From positions 33,193,627 to 33,257,626 of the forward strand of contig OX328097.1 in NCBI GenBank assembly GCA_946811185.2: a stretch of 64,000 nucleotides of DNA. Direction: 5' to 3'. Origin of the DNA: Hippopus hippopus (taxonomy: Eukaryota > Mollusca > Bivalvia > Cardiida > Cardiidae). Shown here one piece after another: positions 37,901 through 42,540 of this stretch; positions within the stretch are counted from its first letter, which is position 1, and every line of letters begins with the position of its first letter. Under the pieces are notes generated by a model. That model worked only from the letters and a program-made list of their open reading frames with translations, was not told the origin of the DNA and did no database searches. The position numbers and the translations under genes are program-made.

Positions 37901-40299
37901 ATAACAGACTTGCCAAATTTGAAAGCCACTGCTGAACACAAAGAGTTACCAGCATCTTCTCCTTTTCACACAATGTTTCCTAAAGCCTCATGCCATTCAA
38001 CTACAGACTTGATACCAATACAATTCATGTATTCATTTTTATCAGTGCTTTGCAAGACAAGCAAGCTACAGAAACTAACAAATACAAACTTTCAATCCTT
38101 TCTTTCTTTCTTTTATTGCAATGCAACTGTGTCTTTCATTTTTCTGATACCTCTTTATTCAATTTACAGGGTTTCCAATCTGTAGAGTTGGTGAAATGAG
38201 GCAAAAACAGGTCTTTATTGAGTAACTTATTACTTCGCATGTCATTCAAAATCGTGGATAAATCTTATATGTAACATAAATGTTGCATACCGGTTCTTCC
38301 TTTCATTACTCTTGTTTCTACATTCTCGAGTGGTAAGGCAAGGACTCCCCCCCTCCCCGCTCACGGAATTTGCCCGATATTTTTCATTGTAAAAAACAAA
38401 GGGCAGTTTTTAGCTTCTTCTTTATGTTTAATGCAGTGAGTTAAGGAAATCTCCTCTTTAAATTCATTATTCAAGCTAGAAAGACAGTTTGAAATGTCTG
38501 TCATCGGGTCGATGTGAAGCTGACATTTGATATGTCATGGGTTTCCGTTTTTTTGCATCGGTCCTTTTTCCATGTATTTTAATTTTTGGAAAGTCATTTC
38601 TGGACATTTGGACATACATTCTACAAAATTTATGTCAACAACATGCTGTGGTATGCTTCACTGTCTACTTTATGAAAGCACCATTTTCTGACTTATGACA
38701 GTTTAATTTGCTGACTCATCAATCCTACCCACGTAATGACATTACTTTATCAGTTATTTTTTAAACCAGGAGTAAATCTAAGAATAAATTACTTTGCTTA
38801 TAAACAGAAAACGCTACACAAAGGGTAATTTTACCAATCATGCACCCTAGATTCAACTCTGAAAGTGTAACTTGATATGGGAAATTAAGCATAATCTTCG
38901 ACATCAACGATAAATTGCGACTGATGACAAACAAAAAAAAAAAGCTAGTCTTCAGAGGCAGCCTCCGATTTTGTTGAATAAGAACACTTATCATAAAGAC
39001 ACCATAATCTGTTTACATAGAACATATCATTAAAAGACAACAATGGATAATTGTCTCTATTGTTCTCAGCACTTGTGTACTCTGACGGACTTGTAATATA
39101 CAGTCTGGGTCTATGTTTTCACACTTCGCTGCCTGGAGGGGATTAGTGACACGCTGTTAATTGGATTGTATGTATATTCAGAGGCGGATATCAATGACGC
39201 CTTAAACAGACTTGTGGCAAAGTTTAGACTAGAGGTTACAATACCGAACATAGGACAATCCAGGGCGCTATTATACGGCAGGGTTTCCTGAAAAAGGGCA
39301 GGGCGTCCAGTAAAAAGGGCAGGGCATCTAGAAGAAGGGGCAGGGCGCTGCGCCCTTCTATTCCCCGCTAGCTGGAACACTGTACTACAGTTACCTTTCA
39401 CAAAATTTTCAATGAATCAGAAATTTATTCAAACACCTTATTTGCCTGAGTAAAAAGTTGTTTCAAAACATTATGAAAAAGAGAAAATGCTTACAGCACA
39501 AACTACATTTTGTTTGTAGAACTGTTATATTGAAGAAAAAAAAAATATTCTCAGGCCATACTGCAGTGCAGCACTAAGTGCCTGCCATACATGAGTGATT
39601 TCTTTCTGTCTACTTTTCTGCACAAAGCAACACTCTGTGAGAAAATCTGACTGTCACTGTTGGAACCTAACTGTTACCATGCGGCCCTTACCATGCCATC
39701 TCTCTTTATTGTTTTGGGCTTAAGAATTCAAAACCCTCTTCTGAAACTTTGTTGTATGATCAAAACATCAGCACACTTATTTGCTGTAAAATGAATCCTA
39801 GACATTATCACTATTTTTGCACCACTTACCCGATATCACTACTCTGAATGTCAGTAATATGCCAGTTTGGCTATTAGTACATGAACAAATTCGGAAGCAT
39901 ATAATGTCATGTAACATCAGGAATAAAAGTGACTTAAATAGGGATGTCTACAAATGCAAACCTACAGCTAACCAGCCAGTATTACGATTGAACGGGTAAT
40001 ACCAAATAGATGTTAAACAAATCAAAAAAAGGAACATGATGTACATTTAACTATTTTTCCACTACTATACAGTTGAGCGTCAAATTTGTAATCTTCACTT
40101 CAGACACAGTCGTTCGATGTGGGAGTGACAAGTTTACTGAAGAAGATCATTGCCTTATTCGTCCAAATAGAAACTTGTCAACCCTAATCTGTGATTGAAA
40201 TACTTAGAAATAAGCAATATGTATCAAATGATTATTGATTAAGCGTACTTTGGCATATTCAGAGGCTAATTTCTTGTATTTTTCATCTGATGTTGACAT
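11861..40299 (-). CDS. PPP1R21: PPP1R21 (FERRY complex subunit 2), 21 coding exons, complete
   Basis: PPP1R21 is a coiled-coil protein of early endosomes. In mammals it is subunit Fy-2 of FERRY, a Rab5 effector that links endosomes to mRNA and ribosomes. Exons in coding order: 40299-40249, 37447-37379, 36660-36514, 35594-35493, 34243-34079, 32824-32766, 30800-30706, 29201-28999, 28312-28211, 27525-27437, 26462-26326, 25474-25382, 23379-23252, 20967-20800, 20179-20087, 16723-16622, 16086-15937, 15523-15377, 14798-14700, 12339-12181, 11887-11861. All have AG/GT borders. The lengths sum to 2385 nt: 794 codons plus TGA, close to the ~780 residues I recall for the human protein. Landmarks: KLKAQ at 17-21 (KLRAQ domain), DSLTFRN 58-64, RRHQLRSREL 244-253, PTATQKL 454-460, LEQEKEHWMLE 578-588, TTSKNYESQLSMMSEHL 738-754 (TTKRSYEDQ domain), and a Lys-rich tail. 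The introns are packed with MITEs, a hAT-like element, pearl elements and a tandem duplication; none breaks an exon. No TATA box is evident. Confidence 0.96.
12181..12339 (-). CDS. PPP1R21: PPP1R21 exon 20
   Basis: Residues 734-786. Carries the family signature TTSKNYESQLSMMSEHL and LTQQKDEIDELK. Acceptor TTCTGTTGCAG, donor GTAAGA. Confidence 0.96.
12393..12596. mobile_element. MITE-5 copy
   Basis: TATTCACCACCCATTCTTAA at the left and AAGAATGGTTGGTGAATATGG at the right form the ends. The inner arms are AACATAACTTCTGGTTGGC and TAATTCAGAAAGTGTGTTAC. It lies ~55 bp from exon 20, on the acceptor side. Confidence 0.75.
12625..12815 (-). repeat. MITE-1, degraded, reverse
   Basis: The palindrome is diverged (GTGAAAACATGCTGGTGACAG) and the end segment is truncated after ATTGGATGAATC. 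Confidence 0.55.
12914..13970 (+). mobile_element. pearl/Helitron-like element interrupted by a SINE
   Basis: It begins CTAGAGGCCCTTGACGGCC, comparable with the starts at 18610 and 34569. It contains degenerate core sequence with CAAGTTTCA/CAAGTTTTA blocks, then an ACAGACGGATGGACAAACAG tetranucleotide tract. It ends TTGGCCAGTAGAGCTAG, a CTRR-type terminus after a weak hairpin. A SINE occupies 12990-13208. Confidence 0.6.
12990..13208 (-). mobile_element. tRNA-derived SINE, copy 2
   Basis: The body matches the 7455-7692 copy (ACATGTG..GACACAACTTTCTT..GCCACAT). The head on the minus strand reads CCAGGTAGTTTAGTGG with a GGGTTTGATACCC B-box-like block. Confidence 0.7.
14700..14798 (-). CDS. PPP1R21: PPP1R21 exon 19
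   Basis: Residues 701-733, coiled coil beginning VRALHKQLQFADRAKKQ. Acceptor CCTATAG, donor GTAAAT. Confidence 0.93.
14975..15371 (+). mobile_element. MITE-1 split by a nested MITE-3
   Basis: The left part (TTTACCATACAAC .. GCCTCAAATA) and the right part (TTTGTCTTTGAGAG .. TTTGGTAAAGGGTTAA) are separated by the MITE-3 at 15055-15318. The palindrome is absent. The right TTAA is only ~6 bp from the donor of exon 18. Confidence 0.72.
15055..15318 (+). mobile_element. MITE-3 nested in MITE-1
   Basis: Starts GAGCCATGCTCTTTGAATAG and ends AACCTCCTTTTGCCAG. The centre is the palindrome CAGCCAGAGCAGTCAATGC..GGCTGACCTGGG. Confidence 0.7.
15377..15523 (-). CDS. PPP1R21: PPP1R21 exon 18
   Basis: Residues 652-700 with REMLIKNHFNTRI and ADSKSVSFHAE, both strongly conserved in the family. 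Acceptor TTTCTAG, donor GTAAGT. Confidence 0.96.
15937..16086 (-). CDS. PPP1R21: PPP1R21 exon 17
   Basis: Residues 602-651. A Lys/Glu-rich start (KTKKLEKQLEL) is followed by a low-complexity Pro/Ser/Glu linker (EPSEPETAPAPRKG). Acceptor TTTTCAG, donor GTGAGT. Confidence 0.92.
16225..16575. repeat. tandem-core repeat with (GACT/GACA)n end
   Basis: Repeated GACCTTGACCTTTGACCTG, TGACCTGGAAATCAATAGGG and CAACCTGACCTTGGCC blocks lead into CTGACAGACTGACAGGCTG. Core plus tetranucleotide array is the same architecture as the pearl-like elements. It ends ~45 bp from exon 16. Confidence 0.5.
16622..16723 (-). CDS. PPP1R21: PPP1R21 exon 16
   Basis: Residues 568-601, containing KLEQEKEHWMLELQLLKIK, the most conserved block of the protein. 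Acceptor TTTTTCAG, donor GTAAGC. Confidence 0.97.
16820..17060 (-). mobile_element. MITE-2 copy with internal poly(T)/poly(G)
   Basis: CTTAACTCTTAAACTGCTAAATAATTG (right end) to GCGCTTAGCAGCCTCAG (left end) on the minus strand. GTAGATCGAAGATCAGACTG marks the palindrome. It is interrupted by ~30 T then 16 G at 16907-16951, a likely expansion or assembly-prone tract. Confidence 0.65.
17184..17409 (-). mobile_element. MITE-1, reverse
   Basis: TTAATCCTTTATCAACAATTC to ATGGTAATAGGCTAA. The palindrome around GCTGGTAACCAAC is largely intact. Confidence 0.8.
18227..18600 (-). mobile_element. MITE-1, reverse, followed by a partial second copy
   Basis: 18227-18451 is near full length (TTAACTCTTCACCACTC .. 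TTTAGTAAAGAGTTA). 18455-18600 repeats only the right half (TCTGAGCAATATTTGTC .. GGTTAAGC). Confidence 0.8.
18610..20079 (+). mobile_element. pearl-like element, tandem cores + ACGG array + 3' hairpin
   Basis: The start CAAGAGGGCCAAGATGGCCC is a small hairpin, followed by TGTATCGCTCCACTGG. Then come about six degenerate ~165 bp tandem units (CATGTAAAACTTGT, GACCCC..GGGCTATAATTTG, GTCCACTAGATAAAGC, CAAATTTGGTAGCCC..GGCC). A unique segment follows (GTTGCCATGGCAACCAG .. TTTCATCAAAATTGGATGG), then ACGGACGGACGCACGGACGG and the terminal hairpin CTGGCCTTCGGCCAG five bases before CTAA. The layout matches pearl/HINE elements of bivalves. A MITE-1 fragment is inserted at 18650-18765. The element ends 7 bp from the donor of PPP1R21 exon 15. 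Confidence 0.8.
20087..20179 (-). CDS. PPP1R21: PPP1R21 exon 15
   Basis: Residues 537-567, ending LLSSAESREGLAKQ. I chose the acceptor TTATTCCACCAG because its pyrimidine tract and the resulting phase fit. An upstream in-frame AG (GTAAGACAG, 20223) would add 15 residues with no family match. Confidence 0.92.
20800..20967 (-). CDS. PPP1R21: PPP1R21 exon 14
   Basis: Residues 481-536 with LSTFLSGNKEFFSQ and NFRQKAAMYISLLSQ. Acceptor TTGTTCTAG, donor GTAAGT. Confidence 0.94.
21159..22884. repeat. 863 bp tandem duplication, two copies identical by eye
   Basis: The block from CATTTTCTTCTTTTCCCACA at ~21159 recurs 863 bp downstream (for example TTTATACCGC at 21181 and 22044) and continues without a difference I can find until ~22884. 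Both junctions lie in the palindrome arm of a MITE-1. The unit holds two to three MITE-1 remnants and spacer. It lies in the PPP1R21 intron between exons 13 and 14. Confidence 0.92.
22738..22966 (+). mobile_element. MITE-1, full length
   Basis: TTAACCCTTTACCAAACGAC to GTTTGGTAAAGGGTTAA. This is the copy whose palindrome forms the right border of the tandem duplication. Confidence 0.92.
22988..23201 (-). mobile_element. MITE-1, reverse, palindrome shortened
   Basis: CTTTACCACACAATCCC to GTGGTAAAGAGTTAA. One palindrome arm has lost ~20 bp after GGAAATGTTGG. Confidence 0.82.
23252..23379 (-). CDS. PPP1R21: PPP1R21 exon 13
   Basis: Residues 438 (split codon) to 480: EVSKHYNF, PTATQKLKTTDECVVSSL. 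Acceptor CTTTACAG, donor GTAAGT. Confidence 0.97.
23466..23690. repeat. degenerate minisatellite, GTAGCCTAGCTAC units
   Basis: The self-complementary motif GTAGCCTAGCTAC(G) and its variants recur ~8 times with ~55-60 bp spacing (AGTAGCCTAGCTACGGAACC, TTGGTAGCCTAGGTAGC). Confidence 0.7.
23827..23902 (+). repeat. tRNA-like SINE head
   Basis: AGCTCCAGTAGTGCAGTCGG (A-box-like) and, 35 bp on, AGGTTCTAATCCTCAG (B-box) give a tRNA-sized pol III promoter. The acceptor stem does not pair, so it is a SINE remnant rather than a tRNA gene. Confidence 0.5.
24312..24400 (+). repeat. MITE-1, left 90 bp only
   Basis: TTAACTCCTTACCAGAC to GGCTCAAATGACTGG, then unrelated sequence to 24534. Confidence 0.75.
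24535..24791 (-). mobile_element. MITE-1, reverse, left palindrome arm deleted
   Basis: TTAAACCACTGCCACACAATCC to AGTTTGGTAAAGAGTTC, with an inserted AT-rich segment of ~60 bp in the right half. Confidence 0.7.
24913..25140 (-). mobile_element. MITE-1, reverse, full length
   Basis: TTAAACCTTTACCAAACAATCC to ATGTGGTAAAGAGTTT. The palindrome around GCTGGTAACTAGC is nearly perfect. Confidence 0.9.
25382..25474 (-). CDS. PPP1R21: PPP1R21 exon 12
   Basis: Residues 407 (split) to 437 plus one base: STKTCHHSPSNH, LCTDLIHLHETVR. Acceptor TTTTTTACAG, donor GTAAGC. Confidence 0.88.
25737..25992 (+). mobile_element. MITE-1 with duplicated palindrome centre
   Basis: The left end is TTTACAAAATATAAGACCTG. 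After the palindrome a second TTTTCTCC/CTTGTGACCAGTATTTTC block follows, so the centre is partly duplicated around a T-rich tract. Confidence 0.7.
26326..26462 (-). CDS. PPP1R21: PPP1R21 exon 11
   Basis: Residues 361 (split) to 406 plus one base: SLEEECEVSSCTSSLQAQN, as in family members. Acceptor TTTCTTTCCAG, donor GTAAGC. Confidence 0.95.
26553..26783 (+). mobile_element. MITE-1, full length
   Basis: TTAAATCTTTACCAAATGAC to TTTGGTAAAGAGTTAA, with the full palindrome (GCTGGTCACCAGC centre). Confidence 0.92.
26785..26999 (-). mobile_element. MITE-3, reverse
   Basis: ATGCATTATACAAAACAAGTC at the left, CTGGTCCTTTGACATGCAG mid-element and CCCCCTTTTTCACAAAGCATG near the right end. It begins directly after a MITE-1. 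Confidence 0.75.
27083..27286 (+). mobile_element. MITE-1, left palindrome arm deleted
   Basis: ATAACTCTTTACAAAATGCC to TTTGGAAAAGGGTTAA. Confidence 0.78.
27437..27525 (-). CDS. PPP1R21: PPP1R21 exon 10
   Basis: Residues 332-360 plus two bases: ETATGLQTFAKHVKGM, NKLLPYQLL. Acceptor CTTGCTTTGTAG, which is also the first unit of the adjoining minisatellite. Donor GTATGT. Confidence 0.95.
27521..27905. repeat. ~31 bp minisatellite abutting the exon 10 acceptor
   Basis: About 12 units of a ~31 bp motif (TTCCTACAACACAAGTTCAT / GTATTCAGATA) run rightward from the exon border. On the minus strand each unit reads ..CTTGTGTTGTAGGAA, that is, a pyrimidine-poor but AG-containing copy of the genuine acceptor CTTGCTTTGTAG|GAA. 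The open frame across 27636-27917 is only the translated repeat. Confidence 0.9.
28020..28187 (-). repeat. MITE-1, reverse, truncated
   Basis: The palindrome is diverged (AAAACAATGGACACAAGC). The right end TAATAAAGGGTTAA is present and the left end missing. It ends ~24 bp from exon 9. Confidence 0.65.
28211..28312 (-). CDS. PPP1R21: PPP1R21 exon 9
   Basis: Residues 298-331: YCKILHENMSHLKPVDQ. Acceptor TTTGTCAG, donor GTAAGT. Confidence 0.95.
28450..28885 (-). repeat. two degraded MITE-1 copies, reverse
   Basis: The first has ACCATTTACCAAATACAAG .. AATGCTGGTAATCAAC. The second has GAAGGCTTTTTAAATAAA .. TTGTTGTCTGCAAATGC and ends in AAAGGGTTTAGGG. Confidence 0.6.
28999..29201 (-). CDS. PPP1R21: PPP1R21 exon 8
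   Basis: Residues 230 (split) to 297: NLPTHDRRHQLRSREL, SNFYTYSEQRSQIYPADG. Acceptor CTTGTACAG, donor GTAATT. The longest exon. Confidence 0.97.
29470..29670 (-). repeat. MITE-1, reverse, worn
   Basis: CTTAACAAAACAATCCTGTG to TTGTCTGGTAAAAATTC; the palindrome is rich in substitutions. Confidence 0.6.
29753..29980 (+). mobile_element. MITE-1, full length
   Basis: TTAACTATTTACCAAACAAC to TGTAGTAAAGGGTTAA, with a near-perfect palindrome (GCTGGTTGCCAGC). Confidence 0.92.
30706..30800 (-). CDS. PPP1R21: PPP1R21 exon 7
   Basis: Residues 198 (split) to 229 plus one base: ESQLSRVENDLKTELAV, IIADKLPFIDT. Acceptor ATAATTACAG, donor GTATGT. Confidence 0.95.
30844..31066 (-). mobile_element. MITE-1, full length, reverse (reference copy)
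   Basis: Described here as the family's type copy. TTAA flanks both ends, inside which CTCTTTACCA faces TGGTAAAGAG as a ~10 bp inverted terminal repeat. The two halves are otherwise different (one with GACAAAATTTTAGAC, one with AATCCCxGGTTTTxACG). The centre (30900-30966) is a perfect inverted repeat of 33 bp arms around a single base. TTAA duplication with CCCT/CTCT-starting termini is typical of piggyBac-class MITEs; Kolobok also uses TTAA. It has no coding capacity. In an intron it would transcribe into a 33 bp hairpin. Confidence 0.93.
31063..31335. mobile_element. MITE-1 chimera with two identical-type ends
   Basis: The left half is a forward copy (TTAACTCTTTACCACACAAC, GTAGACTTGTCCAAATTG). 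The right half is the end of a reverse copy (GTAGTCTGCAAATGC, TTGGACAAGTC). Both ends are thus the GACTTGTCC end, joined at the palindrome. The left TTAA is shared with the preceding copy. Confidence 0.8.
31381..31400. repeat. (ATCC)n microsatellite
   Basis: Five CATC/CCAT units. Confidence 0.9.
31600..32610. repeat. tandem ~155 bp cores with GACAGA/GATA end (HINE-like)
   Basis: Five to six degenerate units share GAAGTTATGCTCTGGACAAA, AAATAATGATGACAGAGTTA, GCACTGCACTTCTCCTC and TGATCTAT..ATATGAAGTTTGAAG. They lead into a unique segment (AAGCGTTTAACCTAAGTTTA) and a GGACAGATAGAGGGACAGATGG array. The order core, unique, tetranucleotide array is that of pearl elements, with a different core. Confidence 0.65.
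32766..32824 (-). CDS. PPP1R21: PPP1R21 exon 6
   Basis: Residues 179-197 plus two bases: VKLQTIESDIKNYKTRTAK. Acceptor TATTGTAG, donor GTAAGT. Confidence 0.93.
32939..33215 (+). mobile_element. MITE-1 followed by a truncated second copy
   Basis: First copy TTAACTCATTACTAAGC to GTGTGGTTAAGGGTT, with the right palindrome arm partly deleted. The second starts at once (TCTTTACCAAACACCAG) and stops after GATGACAAATTC. Confidence 0.78.
33650..33810 (+). repeat. MITE-1, left end lost
   Basis: From TGTGACTGAGCAGAC through a worn palindrome to GATAATTGGTAAAGATTTTA. Confidence 0.6.
33815..34052 (+). mobile_element. MITE-3, 27 bp from exon 5
   Basis: GACATGCTCTGTGAAAAGGG to TTTTGTCAGAGCACTGC. The centre CAACCCAGGTGTGGACTG..CACCTTGGTC has lost its palindrome symmetry. 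Confidence 0.72.
34079..34243 (-). CDS. PPP1R21: PPP1R21 exon 5
   Basis: Residues 124-178, coiled coil: VEELEQKLIQLERQCEQHE, QIDKLQEEKAMLE. Acceptor TATATCTTCAG, donor GTAACA. Confidence 0.95.
34320..34507 (+). repeat. MITE-1, left end lost
   Basis: CATGAAAGCATTTGTAAACAAC to AGGACTGTTTAA, with a worn palindrome (AAATTTTAGTTACTATC). Confidence 0.65.
34503..35275 (+). mobile_element. MITE-1 split by a pearl-like element
   Basis: 34503-34568 is the left part (TTAACTCTTTACCATACAAC .. GCATTTGCAGACAACAAAA). 35177-35275 resumes with TAAATGTGACTGAG .. GAAAATGCTGGTTACCAG. The gap is exactly filled by the element at 34569-35176. The right end is worn. Confidence 0.85.
34569..35176 (+). mobile_element. 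pearl/Helitron-like element, short copy inside a MITE-1
   Basis: Starts CTAGAGGCGCTTGAGCGCC (hairpin) then TGTATCGCTCCAC. No tandem core is present. The unique 3' part (TTGCCATGGCAACCAG, AATTTGGTAAAAATCC) is followed by ACGCACGAACGAACGGACGG and the hairpin CTGGCCTTCGGCCAG, then TGGAG and CTAA. Comparison with uninterrupted MITE-1 copies shows no target duplication, as for Helitrons. Confidence 0.82.
35493..35594 (-). CDS. PPP1R21: PPP1R21 exon 4
   Basis: Residues 90-123: NKDSPAHTSAPRSPG (linker), FNEELQSKIEENAKLHKM. Acceptor TGAATTCACAG, donor GTAAGA. The adjoining intron 35595-36513 shows no repeat I recognise. Confidence 0.95.
36514..36660 (-). CDS. PPP1R21: PPP1R21 exon 3
   Basis: Residues 41-89: LRKYEQEVDSLTFRNQQL, LQDELEVLESQKKKSK. 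Acceptor CAATTTCAAG, donor GTTTGT. Confidence 0.96.
36876..37093 (+). mobile_element. MITE-1
   Basis: TTTACCAAATGACAAAATTTTG to GCGGTAATGTGTTC, with an intact palindrome (GCTGGTTATCAGC) and a short A-tract near the right end. Confidence 0.85.
37089..37314 (+). mobile_element. MITE-1, full length
   Basis: TTCACTCTTTACCACATGAC to GTGTGGTAACGGGTTAA. It shares its left TTCA (from TTAA) with the previous copy. Five palindrome bases are deleted. Confidence 0.9.
37379..37447 (-). CDS. PPP1R21: PPP1R21 exon 2
   Basis: Residues 18-40: LKAQIPVLKKAYLDEQTAH. With the last Lys of exon 1 it forms KLKAQ, the KLRAQ motif. Acceptor TATTTTCCAG, donor GTAATT. Confidence 0.97.
37530..39382. mobile_element. hAT-like non-autonomous element in intron 1
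   Basis: CAGTGCTCCAGC at 37530 and its imperfect complement GCTGGAACACTG at 39371 are the termini. TACTACA flanks both (37523-37529, 39383-39389). Subterminal AAGGGCAGGGTGC blocks occur on the left and AGGGCAGGGCGTCC, AGGGCAGGGCATC, AGGGCAGGGCGC on the right. CAGTG ends fit hAT, but the duplication is 7 bp rather than the usual 8. No transposase is left; internal frames do not look like protein. A MITE-1 fragment lies at 37889-37990. Confidence 0.68.
40249..40299 (-). CDS. PPP1R21: PPP1R21 exon 1 (start codon)
   Basis: Residues 1-17: MSTSDEKYKKLASEYAK, closely matching the family's N-terminus. ATG context GTAACAAGGATGT. Donor GTACGC. Confidence 0.96.
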
Positions 40300-40420
40300 C
40301 CTTGTTACTGACGGCCGGTGTTGTACAATTCACTTGCCGTGAAAATTTAACTACACCTAACACCGCCTGCAGCACACGGTGTCCGGTAGGCCTAAAATAC
40401 GCAATGAAAATTTTTTCACG
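40300..40420 (-). promoter_or_regulatory. presumed PPP1R21 promoter / 5' UTR
   Basis: The ~120 bp before the ATG are the most GC-rich of the neighbourhood (CACGGTGTCCGGTAGGCC on the plus strand) and show no TATA box. The assignment rests on position only. Confidence 0.35.
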
Positions 40421-40680
40421 AAATGGAAATCGTTTCCACGAAATGGAAATTGCCTCTGATTTAATTTGATACCTGCTAAAATTTGGATCAAAGTATTCAC
40501 ATAATGGATCTAATATCATTTCAATAATTTTTCAATGAATACTGCAAGACTTACGCACTTTTTCATAATAATTTAGCCGTTCAGTGTTCTCCTTTTAGTC
40601 GAATTTCTCGGTAATCAAAAATGGTGGGCGAAATGGAAATTTTTTCACGAAATGGAAAATGTCTCTGAATGAATTTCATA
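40410..40680. repeat. CGAAATGGAAAT direct repeats
   Basis: TTTTTTCACGAAATGGAAAT occurs at ~40408 and ~40642, each next to a further CGAAATGGAAAT and a GCCTCTGAT/GTCTCTGAAT block, ~200 bp apart. Related CGAAATGG units form the arms at 43300 and 43840. Confidence 0.55.
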
Positions 40681-40751
40681 GGACTGTAATAGTAATTCTG
40701 TATAGACTACTTCAAGATATTAGTAAGGCACATCATATTTTTAAAAGCAAT

Positions 40752-40859
40752 TCAATGGGTTCCTTTGCCCGACCCCGGTGGTCTCAGAAGAATGGCATTG
40801 ATTCCTGGCACTCCTGAGCAATCAGATTCTTCGGGAGCTTCCTTTAAAACGGGTGCCAT
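40752..40859 (-). pseudogene. adenylate kinase 2 first-exon fragment
   Basis: On the minus strand an ATG at 40859 opens 35 codons: MAPVLKEAPEESDCSGV, then PGINAILLRPPGSGKGT, His, stop. Adenylate kinase 2 (intermembrane-space AMP/ATP phosphotransfer) starts MAP.., and its P-loop reads LLGPPGxGKGTQ. The first P-loop glycine is Arg here (AGA). The frame stops exactly where exon 1 of AK2 normally ends, with the donor gone (CCCATTGAATT). So a promoter-plus-exon-1 copy was duplicated, or the rest was lost. It lies ~450 bp upstream of PPP1R21 on the same strand. Confidence 0.75.
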
Positions 40860-42540
40860 TGTGAGGACCCTCCACAAATTCGTAATTATCAGTCTGTAAT
40901 AATACTTTTCTATGTACAGCCGGTGACCTACGATAGACCGGTTTCCGTCTGTTTCCCGGTTCATTGTTGACACTGGTACCCGGGCATATATGTCAACTGT
41001 GTATCATCCTTGTATGCAAGAGTAAAATTAGATCACGAGCAAAACTTCTATCTGTATGGAGTAATACCAATGCAAAATAATTTCAGTCCGGTTTTTCTGA
41101 TCAAGGCTGTCGTCGGCAGTCCGGCCATGGCCGGACCATTGTTTCGACCGCTTACAGTAGATCTAGATCTATGTAACTCAGCAAGTGTTTATTGAAAAAA
41201 AGATCTAGTCTATTTATTTGAGTTTCACAAGCACAGCTGGTATCAAAATGCGTCAGAATCGCTGTAAATTGGAATTTTTGTCGGAGGAAGGTCCCCCCGA
41301 GTCCCACTTGAGACAGGGTTGACAAACCCCTCTTCACCTCCAAAACAAAGGGTAACCCTAACGTTATACTTGTGATTGTTTCTCCTCTAAGGGGTAGAGC
41401 GCTTCAGACAAAGCCACAAAAATAACAACAGAGCTACCCTCCGAATCGAAGGTAGGCCTCCTGTCCTAACCAGCCAACTACGTGTAATAAGAAAATCAAA
41501 TTTTAATCGATCTAGATCTGCAGCAAAATTGCGAATGAAGATAGTAGGCAATAGATCTAGCGGAGGAAATAGACTTTTCAATAGATCAAAATCGGACTAG
41601 AATAGAGGAAACGAGAGAAATTAAAGCTCCTAAATATCATTGTGGACCGGTGTCGGGTCTGGATACGGTCACCGTCAGATTCCTTTGTGATTTTATGGTC
41701 AAAGGGAAAAAACTCGTACAATCTGTTATCAATTAATTATGAAGAGTACTCTCCCTTATTGTTAACCGCCCCCCCCCCTCGGAATAGTCTTTTTGTCAAC
41801 TCTTACAAACAGTCACACCGAAACTTTAAGAACCGGTGCAAGGTTAATTTATACCCATACGGTCTATCGAAAAACCCGGACCCTCTGTTAACCCTTCTCC
41901 TGCTAAATAAGTACAATGAAACTTTCAAGCCGATTTTAAAAGCCCAATCTTTGCTATTTCAAAGGAGTTTTCTTTTGGAAAAATGTTCTGATTGGCCCGT
42001 GCAGATTCAAGATCAGACGGCACGTTCATAAGTACACCCAAGTTTAGTCTGTGCTGATACTTAAAGTTATGGTTAGCCTGCTGGTATTTTTCTGTCAAAG
42101 GCAGGATGCTGTTGCGTTATTTTAAATCAAATTATTGTCAAAGGGATTAAGTGTTCAAATCAATAGAGAGTGACCTCCCCTCTTATAACCCTTCCGCTCA
42201 AAAAAGGGGGGGATCTAAACTGGAATCAACATCAATAATATCGGGAAAAAACATAGCTTTCATATCCATTTATTAGCTTGGAAGATTCAGGTATGCTTTC
42301 ACTTTCTGTCCCCTGTTCCTTACGGTCAATGATCAAAGAAATGATTGGAATTTGACAATTCAGCCCATATTAACGATAACCTCGAAAACCTAATTGAACG
42401 AAAACATGTCGTTGGTTTAGAAGTTTAAATTGTAACATAAGATAGCTTATTTATCGTATACATGCATCAGTTGATAAATCTTTTTATAAAAATTATATTT
42501 ATATTCTGCGTGAGCTCTTACTTTGATAACTGAATTGTTA
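40860..42540. other. intergenic, mostly unassigned
   Basis: A reverse MITE-2 (right end CCTTCTCCTGCTAAATAAG, then TGCAGATTCAAGATCAGACGG) lies at 41889-42110. A poly(C) tract is at 41768-41777. The open frame 41642-42031 runs through that MITE and is not a gene. Nothing else is recognised. Confidence 0.55.

Noticed and set aside
41642..42031. 129-codon frame, longest in its neighbourhood
   Set aside because: Its second half is a reverse MITE-2 copy and the first half has no family features.
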